Notes: a model not told the origin generated them from the letters alone. Positions 9,343 through 16,193 are shown, counted from the stretch's first letter. The stretch: DNA of 33,451 nucleotides from Clostridiales bacterium (GCA_031269465.1 JAISZB010000303.1:1-33451), one strand, 5' to 3'. Numbers and translations are program-made.

Positions 9343-9475
9343 GTATACCGCTTTTCATCAAATGCTCCTTTTTTGTTGACTGTCCATTGAGTGCGGCGAA
9401 ATGCCGATTCGGCATTACGCACTCGCAATATAATCAAGCTCCAAAAAAGGCAGTTTTATATGAAAAGCAACATAT
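9343..9475. repeat. Palindromic MITE-like element, copy 1
   Basis: This is a full-length copy. The left outer end is GTATACCGCTTTTCAT, a CTCCTTTTTT block follows, the centre is GCGAAATGCCGATTCGGCAT, the inner right arm is TCAAGCTCCAAAAAAGG, and the right outer end is ATGAAAAGC. It is the first recognised copy in the window. Its right end directly abuts the stop codon (9476-9478) of the YARHG-domain gene on the minus strand. Confidence 0.8.
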
Positions 9476-10009
9476 CTATCTCCAGCCTTTTTCCATTTCA
9501 TATTTAACGAGGAAATCAAGATTGGCAGATTCGATTTCGCTGAATCTAGAATATATCTCTTCATCTGACAGGCTGGGATCCGGGTTGTACCACTCGCGAA
9601 CGTTGAAAGCCTCGCGCAAGTAATCGCCGCTGTAATATCTTCCATGCCTTGCGTATATTTCGTTTACCGCCAAGCGAACTTCTTCGCGAGGCATATCCTG
9701 TATATCTTCTTCCGTTATCAATCTCTTGTCAGACGGCAAAATATCGTCGGAGAAGCCAACGGGTTCAGGCGTTTCCGTTTCGGGCGCCAGTGAGGAAACA
9801 GAGAGGCTTTCCGCTTCGTACGCATCCGCGGCATCTGTAGATGCCAGCCCGTCACCCGCGATTAGTATGTCAAACAGCTTCACGCCGCCAAACAAGACCG
9901 CTCCGATGAATAATAACTCTATGGCAAATTTTCTCAAATGGCCCTTGGATTCGCCGAGTACAATAGTGCCGTCATTTTTGACGGAAAAGTTCTTTCTGTT
10001 TACGGCCAC
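9476..10009 (-). CDS. Membrane-anchored YARHG-domain protein
   Basis: This protein of about 177 residues has a cytoplasmic N-terminus, one membrane helix at about residues 26-46 (KFAIELLFIGAVLFGGVKLF) and an extracytoplasmic acidic linker. It ends with a YARHG domain, seen as EEVRLAVNEIYARHGRYYSG then LREAFNVREWYNPDPSLSDE. YARHG domains are extracellular modules of unknown activity, common in Clostridia. GTG at 10009 is chosen as start because GGGGGGTG sits about five bases upstream; a TTG at 10027 would translate through that site. It is the last gene of the minus-strand ubiquitin-like cluster, separated from the E1 gene by about 380 bp holding a repeat copy, so its link to that system may be incidental. 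Confidence 0.75.
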   Translation of the reverse strand: MAVNRKNFSVKNDGTIVLGESKGHLRKFAIELLFIGAVLFGGVKLFDILIAGDGLASTDAADAYEAESLSVSSLAPETETPEPVGFSDDILPSDKRLITEEDIQDMPREEVRLAVNEIYARHGRYYSGDYLREAFNVREWYNPDPSLSDEEIYSRFSEIESANLDFLVKYEMEKGWR

Positions 10010-10253
10010 GGAAACACCCCCCTTCAAAGAAAATAAGGCACACGCTGGGGAATTTCATCCCCATCTGAATAATCCTGCAGGCTATGAGAGTTCCGATTAT
10101 GAAAATTGCCTTTTGCCGCTTACAATGATTTTCATGGAAAATTATCTTTTTTGTAGATTGATTATACTGAAATTCGAGCATTGCTCGAATGCCTGGACTT
10201 GATAAGCTGAATTCCTTCGCGGCGTCATAGAGCTATTTGCAGTCAGTCGCAAC

Positions 10254-10363
10254 TATACTGCTTTTCATATAAAATAACCTTTTTTGGAGCTTGATGATAC
10301 AGAGAGTGCGAAATGCAGATAAAGTCAAGCTCCAAAAAAGAGCTTCATTTGAAAATCAGAATA
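10254..10363. repeat. Palindromic MITE-like element, copy 2 (internally deleted)
   Basis: The left half is complete: TATACTGCTTTTCATATAA, then CCTTTTTTGGAGCTTGATG, then GAGAGTGCGAAATGC. The right half of the central palindrome is missing and the sequence jumps to GTCAAGCTCCAAAAAAG, ending GAAAATCAGAATA. It lies 23 bp beyond the stop of the E1-like gene. A more decayed fragment (GATTTTCATGGAAAATTATC and following) is visible at about 10130-10180. Confidence 0.75.
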
Positions 10364-10386
10364 GATAGTTCTCGACGGACGCTCGC

Positions 10387-11847
10387 TTAAACGATTTGAA
10401 CGCTTTCGCAAAGATGAGAGCAGTGCGGGCAGCCAAGCCTCGCGCCTGTCAGCGCAAGATTGGTTGTAATCTGCAGGGGATGGGAAAATATCGCCGCCTT
10501 CGGTCCGCCGACATGCGGCTCGTTCGTGTTGCACACCAATGTATACTGCTTTAGATAGTTTATGACTCGCGGCGTGTATGCGCCGTTTCCGATGTTTACG
10601 ATGTCCAGGATGAGCTTCAAGGCAATGTTCGAGATGAAGTTGATGTCTACGGACACCCCTGGCTCGAAGGTGATCATGCCCTGCTTGAAAAGCTCCAGAT
10701 CGTCCTCTCCGATGTAGGCGTGGTTGGAGTCGGGCCTTTCGCTTGAAAGGATGCCGTTGAAGGCGCACCTGCAGCAAATCATGTCCCTTCCGGGAAGCCA
10801 GTAATAAATCTCTCCGGCGTGAGCGCGAGTCCAGCAGCATGCCGACAGAAAAGCTGCGCCGCGCTCCGCGGCGAGATCGCAGCCGAAAGCCGATGATTCG
10901 CGGTTGTCGCCTCCGCCGATGACGATTGCGTCCGAATCAAGGATCCTGTCCCAATCGTTTTTGGAGACATCCTGAGCGCTGATGGGGAAGGTTTCGACCT
11001 CCGCTTTGGGATTTATGTTTAGTATCCGGTCTCTTACGGCGTCAGTCTTGAGCCTTCCCAGATCGTCGAACCCGCACTGATGGCGGCAGATGTTGTGCAC
11101 CTCAAGCTCGTCGGAGTCGATCAGCGAGAATTTGCCTATCCCCGATCGCGCCAGCTCCAGAGCTATGTAGCTTCCCACTGAGCCGCAGCCTATCATGACA
11201 GCTCGCTTTTTTTGCATATAGCCGCTTTCGAGCAAGCCGTAGTTTCTGGAGAAGAGCTTCGCGGCCGCGTCAAGGCGCTCATACATGAGAGGCTCCCATG
11301 AAGACGACATAAACCGCCAGTCTCCATCGATGTACGCCCCGAAGAAATCGTATCCTTCAAGGATTGCGCCCACGCATTCGATTATCCGGAAGGCGTCGTC
11401 CGACAAAACTGCGCCGGCTGAGGCGAAGCGCGGCGACGGACTCTTTCCCAAGATATAGTATTTTGCGCTTTCCGGACGGAACATGCCATAAACTTCTCCG
11501 GTATAGCCAGGATCATCGAAGATCTCAGAACAGACTGATATGAGATTCTTCTTAGCGCGAACCGTTGAATCCATAAGGAATTCGTTTATCCTATTTTCTG
11601 CTAGCCAGTTGTACTGATCTTCATCGGCGTCAAAATCTAAGCCTCTCCATTTGTATTCTTCCCAGCGGGGATTTTTGGAATTGCTTGAGTTCAGCGCGCC
11701 GATTTCAATCATCCTATCAGTTAGCACCGATATGACGGCGGATCCAAAATCGGTCTTTGATGAGTCCATAGTTTCAAGAATGCTTTTCCTGGAAACAGTT
11801 ATTACAGGAAATCCGTCAAGTTCAACTCTGCCAAAATCAATTTCCAT
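10387..11847 (-). CDS. E1/ThiF-family adenylyltransferase of a ubiquitin-like system
   Basis: This 486-residue protein should adenylate the C-terminus of a partner protein and pass it to a thiol. An N-terminal region of about 205 residues is of unassigned fold. A Rossmann ThiF/E1 domain follows, with nucleotide motif GCGSVGS (220-226), the DSDELEVHNICRHQ segment carrying the E1 Asp and the Asn/Arg/Gln contacts, and GGGDNRES. SACCW (C337/C338) sits where E1 enzymes carry the catalytic Cys. A zinc site is probable from CCRC (358-361) and CPHC (473-476). The ATG overlaps the end of the JAMM gene by 11 bases, showing coupled translation. Known relatives are E1 proteins of bacterial ubiquitin-like operons with JAB proteases. 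The modifier it activates is not obvious here. An E2-E1 fusion is not seen. Confidence 0.9.
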   Translation of the reverse strand: MEIDFGRVELDGFPVITVSRKSILETMDSSKTDFGSAVISVLTDRMIEIGALNSSNSKNPRWEEYKWRGLDFDADEDQYNWLAENRINEFLMDSTVRAKKNLISVCSEIFDDPGYTGEVYGMFRPESAKYYILGKSPSPRFASAGAVLSDDAFRIIECVGAILEGYDFFGAYIDGDWRFMSSSWEPLMYERLDAAAKLFSRNYGLLESGYMQKKRAVMIGCGSVGSYIALELARSGIGKFSLIDSDELEVHNICRHQCGFDDLGRLKTDAVRDRILNINPKAEVETFPISAQDVSKNDWDRILDSDAIVIGGGDNRESSAFGCDLAAERGAAFLSACCWTRAHAGEIYYWLPGRDMICCRCAFNGILSSERPDSNHAYIGEDDLELFKQGMITFEPGVSVDINFISNIALKLILDIVNIGNGAYTPRVINYLKQYTLVCNTNEPHVGGPKAAIFSHPLQITTNLALTGARLGCPHCSHLCESVQIV

Positions 11848-13030
11848 GGCGCTTCTTCACCTCTTCCTTAGTTGCTATTGTCCTGAATGCCGTCATGTCG
11901 CCGTAATCGTCGCTGACTTCGCATTCTGTTTTATAATAGCATATTCTTCCTCTCTGTTGCGACACATAGTAGAATGTGAGCCTGAATTCGGGATCCATGT
12001 TTATAAGGGCTGAAATAGCGCCGTTTCCCACAGTTTCTGCGAATTTAAGATTTGTAGCGTCATCCGTTCCGGAAAAGGAGTCAAAAGAGCCGGGATGCCT
12101 GTGCCACATGCCGAGAAGCTCCAGTTTATGCTTATATAGACGGGAAACCACTCTCAGAACATTGTTGTAGTACTCTTGATCGCCTTCGTGGTACGCGGAA
12201 GTGAATACAGCGTTTATTCCGGGATCTGTCGCCTCTACAACGTACCATATTCCGTTTCTGTAGTGTCCCATGAATATGCCGCCGGTTTCGGTGGTTTTGC
12301 GCCTGAGCGTCTCTGAGTACATGGTGATGTCCGCTCGCTTGGACAGGATTATTTTCTTGCAGTTAGCGTTTCCGTTCGGCTCTCTTTCGCTTCTCGCAAT
12401 ATATTTCTTGAAGGCGGGCTTTTTTGCCGGCAAGGGCGCCAAGCCTTTGCCGAAGCCTTTTAGCGTTTTTTTCCACATGTTTTGAAAGTCTACCAAATAT
12501 GCATGTGAAGTCATTGACTTTTCCGCCATTTGAACCCATTCCTCAAGCGACCTGTACATAATCTCGGACAGTGGAATCCTTCGATTTGAGTTCTGGATTT
12601 TCGACGCTTCTAAGACTTTCTCACAGAAAATGTATTCGCTTCCCAGTTCTCTGTCAAACGCTGAAAATGGAAGGGAGTCCAACTCAGCAAAGGCAGGCAG
12701 GTCATTTATTGTTGGAAGCACCAGCACCGGTTTGATGGGGATGATGCTTCCAGCGTCAGGTTTCGGAAACTCCCCGCTGTAATATATCATAAAAGTCCAG
12801 ACGCGCGAAGACGTAATTTTCGTCAGGACATAGTATTTTCCTTGATCGCTGCGATAAAGAGCCGCATTTGGATCATGGCGCAGGAGAACTGTCAGTTCAA
12901 CTTGCAGATTCTCAGGAGTGCAATCGTCTTTTTCTTCCTCGAAGCTGTTTGAGTTTACTTTGTCATTTGAGTTTACTTCGCCAGCCGCATCTTTTTTGCA
13001 GTATTTGCCATCATTGATCTGATCGCTCAT
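11837..13030 (-). CDS. JAMM/JAB isopeptidase with an E2-like N-terminal half
   Basis: This 397-residue protein has a C-terminal Mov34/MPN/JAB metalloprotease domain with the full JAMM signature: E248 (ETGGIFMGH), H310 and H312 (HRHP), S320 and D323 (H-x-H-x7-S-x2-D). It should cleave a modifier precursor or deconjugate it, using zinc. The N-terminal half (about 40-170) resembles the E2-like proteins of this cluster: an aromatic strand pair around VWTFMIYYSGEFP, a YIFCEK segment (C136) and a C-terminal helix with EIMYRSLEEWVQMAE. ATG 13030 is preceded by GAGGAGGTGG; a longer frame to 13084 lacks a site. It overlaps the E1 gene by 11 bases. The JAMM call is firm; the E2-like reading of the N-terminus is inference from pattern only. 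Confidence 0.9.
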   Translation of the reverse strand: MSDQINDGKYCKKDAAGEVNSNDKVNSNSFEEEKDDCTPENLQVELTVLLRHDPNAALYRSDQGKYYVLTKITSSRVWTFMIYYSGEFPKPDAGSIIPIKPVLVLPTINDLPAFAELDSLPFSAFDRELGSEYIFCEKVLEASKIQNSNRRIPLSEIMYRSLEEWVQMAEKSMTSHAYLVDFQNMWKKTLKGFGKGLAPLPAKKPAFKKYIARSEREPNGNANCKKIILSKRADITMYSETLRRKTTETGGIFMGHYRNGIWYVVEATDPGINAVFTSAYHEGDQEYYNNVLRVVSRLYKHKLELLGMWHRHPGSFDSFSGTDDATNLKFAETVGNGAISALINMDPEFRLTFYYVSQQRGRICYYKTECEVSDDYGDMTAFRTIATKEEVKKRHGN

Positions 13031-13107
13031 ATTCCACCTCCTCGGCTTGGCATTGCTGAAATAACTTCGTCTGCGTCGGATCATACGCTTAAAGCGCGCC
13101 TGCCCTG

Positions 13108-13231
13108 GTCAACGAGATACTCGTTGACTGAGGCGATGAGTTTCTCATTGCCTGGACAAGCGGGAAACCCGCTTCGCAGCGCTTATGTATTCGAGGCGAT
13201 GAGAATCGCGTTTCTCGTCGAACGAGAACGC
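13108..13231. repeat. Cluster of five consecutive short hairpins
   Basis: Five stem-loops follow one another: GTCAACGAG-ATA-CTCGTTGAC (13108-13128), GGCGATGAG-TTT-CTCATTGCC (13132-13152, one G-T pair), AAGCGGG-AAA-CCCGCTT (13158-13174), GCGAT-GAGA-ATCGC (13196-13209) and GCGTTTCTCGT-CGA-ACGAGAACGC (13208-13231, one bulge). Most have loops of three bases. The cluster lies in the 0.6-kb gap upstream of the JAMM gene, so it would be in its 5' leader if the operon is transcribed through. It does not match a known riboswitch that I recognise. Confidence 0.65.
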
Positions 13232-13287
13232 AGGCTTAATGAAGTTCTTTCGATGCCTAAGCGCCTTTATAAATAAAGCTGTTTAGT

Positions 13288-13316
13288 TATACTGATTTTC
13301 ATAGAAAATCAGTATA
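13288..13316. repeat. Minimal palindromic element, copy 3 (outer ends only)
   Basis: Only the two outer ends of the dispersed element remain, joined directly: TATACTGATTTTC and its exact complement GAAAATCAGTATA around a three-base loop. This is what a complete internal deletion would leave, or it could be a minimal independent form. Confidence 0.75.
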
Positions 13317-13350
13317 TATGATGCATAATGAAGAACGGCTTAAATCAAGG

Positions 13351-13513
13351 ATTTTGGAGGATCACCTGTGAAAACTTTGGGTCTTTAAACTTAGCTGGGC
13401 AAAAAGCAGGAATGCGCATGAAAGAACCTTGTAAAGTCAGCGATTGAGTGTGCTTGGACGCAGGACAGTACCCACTAGAGTTTAAAGACCCAAAACTTTT
13501 AACTCTCCAATAA
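13351..13513. ncRNA. Long imperfect inverted repeat, possible structured RNA
   Basis: TTTGGGTCTTTAAACT (13376-13391) is exactly complementary to 13479-13494. Pairing extends outward through AAAA/TTTT, and after an internal loop ATTTTGGAG (13351-13359) pairs with CTCCAATAAT (13504-13513). It also extends inward through a GGG/CCC stretch. The whole is a rod of about 163 nt with internal bubbles. It is unlike the dispersed palindromic element. It may be a small RNA, a transcript-processing site in the operon leader, or the relic of another short inverted-repeat element. The strand is unknown. Confidence 0.4.
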
Positions 13514-13644
13514 TTTAAAACTAACGCTCGCATTCTGTGTTCTGCAACTCGCCCCCTACCGCATCCTATGACTAAATGCTCGCATTGGCAAGCAGCCTCA
13601 GGCTGTGCAAGCGATGCCGTATTCTTGCTATAGCCTTAAAACGA

Positions 13645-14076
13645 TTATATTTTCCGATCAAGCAGGGCTAATTCGAATAAATTGATCCATCTCAACGCTA
13701 TTCGAAGGTTTGTCGATGCGCTTGAAATATAGTTGTTGCTATTAAAGCAAGATTGAACCGCAGTGTCAATGCAGTATCCTGCTGGATCTAATATAAGATG
13801 TGGGATTTCCCCGTGTGAAATCTTAGACTTGCTGATAAGCTCCATTATTTCTTCATGACTTGGAGAAACAGAGTATACTTTTACGGAGCCTCCATATACA
13901 TGAGGATGATCATCATCATAAACCAACAGCAGGATCCATTTGCGCGTCTGCTTGCCGGCGACAGTCGGACATATATCCACCTTCCAAAACATTTTCTTTG
14001 AGCCGCTAGTAAATCCGTAAGAATACTCTGCGGAACTTCCAAGAAAGTCATGCATCGCCATAATTTCCGCTCTCAT
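13645..14076 (-). CDS. E2-like (UBC-fold-like) protein, C-terminal part of a split gene
   Basis: The 143 residues are clearly paralogous to the protein at 15612-16193: both share AEI-x2-M-x-DFL, MFW-x-V, the segment around VYDDDHP, YGGSVKVY, IPHL and a closing RWIN-x-FEL helix. This order matches an E2 fold: first helix, core strands, a Cys region (GYCIDT, C102) and a final helix. The ATG at 14076 starts inside the first helix. The eight codons upstream (CYESHKDL, then AEI) also align with the paralogue (WYESNRRL) and are separated from the 14101-14469 frame only by TAA at 14103-14101. AAGGA lies four bases before the ATG, so reinitiation is possible. The C102 position is offset two residues from the paralogue's Cys. 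It could be a pseudogene fragment or a separately translated domain. Confidence 0.7.
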   Translation of the reverse strand: MRAEIMAMHDFLGSSAEYSYGFTSGSKKMFWKVDICPTVAGKQTRKWILLLVYDDDHPHVYGGSVKVYSVSPSHEEIMELISKSKISHGEIPHLILDPAGYCIDTAVQSCFNSNNYISSASTNLRIALRWINLFELALLDRKI

Positions 14077-14100
14077 GAGATCCTTGTGGGATTCATAACA

Positions 14101-14469
14101 TTAAGGTTTTTGCAGGGGATGATTGGCAAAGGCATCTTCTTTTTCAGATTCAGCGTTTTTGAGGCTGTCTATGCAAGATTCCAATGATTTTTCAAGCTCT
14201 GCATGCGGGAGTGCATGCTTTCCTTCCGATTTGAATTGCAGCCGCTTTGAAACATCATCGCCTCTTTCAGATTCAGAGCCTATCGTATGTTCTTCAACGC
14301 CGTCGTTTTGCCCGACTGCGTCTTTCAGTGCTGAAAACTGCGAGGAAGGCGGATCGCTTCTCAGATGATGCGCAACATTATTGATTCCATCTGTTTCAAC
14401 GCTTATTGGGGTTTTTACATCGGATGCTTGTTCCTTCGCGCAGCTGCGATCATTGTTCCGCACGCTCAT
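14101..14469 (-). CDS. Low-complexity acidic protein; N-terminal part of a split E2-like gene
   Basis: This frame of 122 residues has an excellent ribosome site (GAGGAGG six bases before the ATG), so it is probably translated. It is rich in Ser, Glu, Asp and Lys with no hydrophobic core, and appears disordered. It is in exactly the same frame as the E2-like segment at 13645-14076. The only break is TAA at 14103-14101, which aligns with a Gln codon of the intact paralogue (P-Q-W-Y-E-S versus P-stop-C-Y-E-S). One C-to-T change would explain it. The ancestral product would be about 274 residues, with a disordered N-terminus and an E2-like C-terminus. No independent function can be assigned. Confidence 0.6.
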   Translation of the reverse strand: MSVRNNDRSCAKEQASDVKTPISVETDGINNVAHHLRSDPPSSQFSALKDAVGQNDGVEEHTIGSESERGDDVSKRLQFKSEGKHALPHAELEKSLESCIDSLKNAESEKEDAFANHPLQKP

Positions 14470-14572
14470 CTTATGCCTCCTCAGCTTGATTTCATAGAGA
14501 GAACTTTCCTAAGGCGCTTGCGCTGCGCTGAGTGAAAGCCATTAGGCTCGCAGCGCAAACGCGTCTTTTGCA

Positions 14573-14666
14573 ATATTCTGATGTTCATCTAAATATCCTA
14601 TTTGGAACTTGAAGATACAGCTTCTCTTTGGACAATCAAGCTACAAAACAGGCTCATTCGGTATAG
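14573..14666. repeat. Palindromic MITE-like element, copy 4 (decayed, internally deleted)
   Basis: The left outer end is ATTCTGATGTTCAT, followed by TATTTGGAACTTGAAGATAC. The right inner arm is GGACAATCAAGCTACAAAAC, and it ends CATTCGGTATAG. The central palindrome is missing. It lies in the gap between the repeat-protein gene and the split E2-like gene. Confidence 0.6.
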
Positions 14667-14744
14667 AATAAAGCGGAAGCGTCGAAAAATTGGCAGGAAT
14701 ACGCGCCTGAAGCAATGCAGCGCTTTAAAGCATATCTGCGGGAA

Positions 14745-14880
14745 GTATACCGATTTTCATCAAATGTTCCTATCTTGGAGCTTGACTGTCCATTGAGTGG
14801 TGCGAATTGCCGATATCAGCATTTCGGACTGGCTGTATAATCAAGCCCCAAAAAAGAAGTTTTCTATGAAAATCAGTATA
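14745..14880. repeat. Palindromic MITE-like element, copy 5 (full length)
   Basis: The copy has left end GTATACCGATTTTCAT, inner left TCTTGGAGCTTGACTGTCC, centre GCCGATATCAGC, inner right ATAATCAAGCCCCAAAAAAG and right end ATGAAAATCAGTATA. It finishes 17 bp beyond the stop codon of the minus-strand repeat-protein gene. Confidence 0.8.
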
Positions 14881-14897
14881 TGCAGCGTCTTGAAGCC

Positions 14898-15419
14898 CTA
14901 CGATACAATAGTGGGCGGAACGATTTTTTCACTGGGAATCGCAGGGGAATCCTGGGACGCGACGCTTCCTGACGGGTCTACTACAGCATTCGCGCCATTT
15001 TCGAGGGTATCGCGTACGCGATCAATCTCAGCTTCTTCACTGAAGACTACAGTGGCGACTACAGTGGGCGGCACAACTTTATCGTTTGCTCCCGCTTCTG
15101 AGGCGGAATCCTTGATGGTTCCCGAGGGGTCGATAATCGCGTCTTCGCCGCTTGTGAGAAGATTGCGCATGCGATTGATCTCATCAGCTTCATTGGCGAC
15201 TACTGCGGGAGGAACAATTTTGTCGTTCGGATTCGGAGCTGCGCTGGAATCCGGCAAGGTGATGGTTCCCGACGGGTCGATGGTCGCAGGCCTGCCGCTT
15301 GTGAGCGTTTCGCGCATGCGAGCGATTTCTTCAGCTTCGCCGGCGACCTCTGTCCTTGGCACAAACTTGTCGACGGAGTCGCCCAACCGTTTTTCTACAT
15401 ACTTCGTGATTCTTGGCAC
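14898..15419 (-). CDS. Triple-repeat protein in the ubiquitin-like cluster
   Basis: The 173-residue protein is built of three repeats plus a fourth start, with period 47-51 residues. Each begins with D-K-[FIV]-V-P then x2-V, continues with a helix-like E-x-E-I-x-R-[MV]-R-x2-L, and ends with the DPSG-[TS]-[IV] segment and a low-complexity linker. Repeat starts are at about residues 17, 66 and 113; the partial one is at 164. There is no signal peptide. The module DK-x2-P-x2-V followed by an AEI/EEI helix also occurs in the N-terminus of the E2-like neighbour (DKLAPKIV, then AEIAAMKDFL). The protein might therefore be an E1-binding mimic, a scaffold, a substrate, or the modifier itself. It does not end in GG. 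GTG 15419 is chosen since AAGGAG lies nine bases upstream; ATG 15428 would be immediately adjacent to that site. I do not recognise a family. Confidence 0.75.
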   Translation of the reverse strand: MPRITKYVEKRLGDSVDKFVPRTEVAGEAEEIARMRETLTSGRPATIDPSGTITLPDSSAAPNPNDKIVPPAVVANEADEINRMRNLLTSGEDAIIDPSGTIKDSASEAGANDKVVPPTVVATVVFSEEAEIDRVRDTLENGANAVVDPSGSVASQDSPAIPSEKIVPPTIVS

Positions 15420-15445
15420 TCTAAGCATCTCCTTTTTATGAATAA

Positions 15446-15575
15446 GCCGATTTGCAGTCGATTTCACCTAATTTGGAGCTTGATCATACACTTTCAAGGT
15501 GCAAAATGCCGATGCCAATGGCGCTCGCTGTACAGTCAAGCTCCAAATTAGAAGCTTTCATATGCAAATCCGCAT
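15446..15575. repeat. Palindromic MITE-like element, copy 6 (ACTTTCAAGG variant)
   Basis: The left end is GCCGATTTGCAGTCGATTT, then AATTTGGAGCTTGATC. The left central part reads ACTTTCAAGGTGC instead of GCGAGTGC, while the right arm retains CTCGCTGTACAGTCAAGCTCC, split here as CTCGCTGTACAG and TCAAGCTCC. The right end is ATGCAAATCCGCAT. It lies between the first E2-like gene and the repeat-protein gene. Confidence 0.75.
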
Positions 15576-15611
15576 CTTAATGGGCCTGGCGCAGATTTAT
15601 GCGCATCGCCG

Positions 15612-16193
15612 CTATATTCTCCCGTGCTTCTGAAACAATGACCATGTTCTCTGATCACGCAGGCCCAATTCGAAAACATTGATCCATCGCATCGCGAATC
15701 GAAGGCACTGGGCCGCGCTTGTGACTCTTTGATCGGCTTGTATGCTCGCCGTATCCGCAGTGCACATGTAGAACCCGCCGGGACCAGCCAACAGATGGGG
15801 TATTGTCTTGGGCGTCACCCGTGAGTTGCGGACCAGCGCCATCATGTCCGCATGATTCGGCAGTACAGGATACACTTTGACGGAGCCTCCATAGCGCACT
15901 TTAGGATGATCATCGTCATAAACCATCAACAGGGTCCATTTACGCGTGCGTCTGCCTGCGACAGTTGGAGATACGGCCACCCTCCAAAACATTCTTTTTG
16001 TGTCAGCTTGAAATCCTAGGGAGAACTGGCTGGAATCTGGCAGAAAGTCCTTCATGGCCGCGATCTCCGCATCGTATAGCCGCCTGTTGGATTCATACCA
16101 CTGAGGTGCCGCCGCAACTATTTTCGGCGCGAGCTTGTCCGATCCGTTTAGAGCGCTTGAAGCCGGCCTGGCTGAAAGCTTGGGTTTCTCCAT
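15612..16193 (-). CDS. E2-like (UBC-fold-like) protein, intact
   Basis: This protein of about 193 residues is the first gene of the minus-strand cluster. After a low-complexity N-terminus with the module DKLAPKIV it shows an E2-like order: helix (RRLYDAEIAAMKDFL), aromatic strand (MFWRVAVSPT), central strands (KWTLLMVYDDDHP and RYGGSVKVYPV), the segment IPHL then GGFYMCT with C144 as candidate active-site Cys, and a final amphipathic helix (CLRFAMRWINVFELGLRD). In eukaryotic E2s the corresponding region reads HPN then ICL; here no HPN is seen, so it would be a divergent E2. It should accept a modifier from the E1-like protein encoded downstream. ATG 16193 has AAGGAG ten bases upstream; an upstream ATG at 16232 lacks a site. 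A non-enzymatic adaptor is the main alternative. Confidence 0.7.
   Translation of the reverse strand: MEKPKLSARPASSALNGSDKLAPKIVAAAPQWYESNRRLYDAEIAAMKDFLPDSSQFSLGFQADTKRMFWRVAVSPTVAGRRTRKWTLLMVYDDDHPKVRYGGSVKVYPVLPNHADMMALVRNSRVTPKTIPHLLAGPGGFYMCTADTASIQADQRVTSAAQCLRFAMRWINVFELGLRDQRTWSLFQKHGRI

Noticed and set aside
13351..13513. A confident 6S RNA call
   Set aside because: Only the rod shape is similar. No conserved sequence elements of 6S RNA are recognised and the strand is unknown.
13345..13533. Minus-strand frame of 62 codons in the JAMM leader
   Set aside because: It coincides with the long inverted repeat and has no family features.
14797..15441. Plus-strand frame of 214 codons opposite the repeat protein
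   Set aside because: It is antisense to the repeat-protein gene and runs through a palindromic copy. The minus-strand frame has the better start and the meaningful repeats.
9476..16193. CBASS antiphage operon
   Set aside because: E1, E2 and JAB proteins occur in CBASS, but there is no CD-NTase cyclase or effector gene, and the E1 is not fused to E2.
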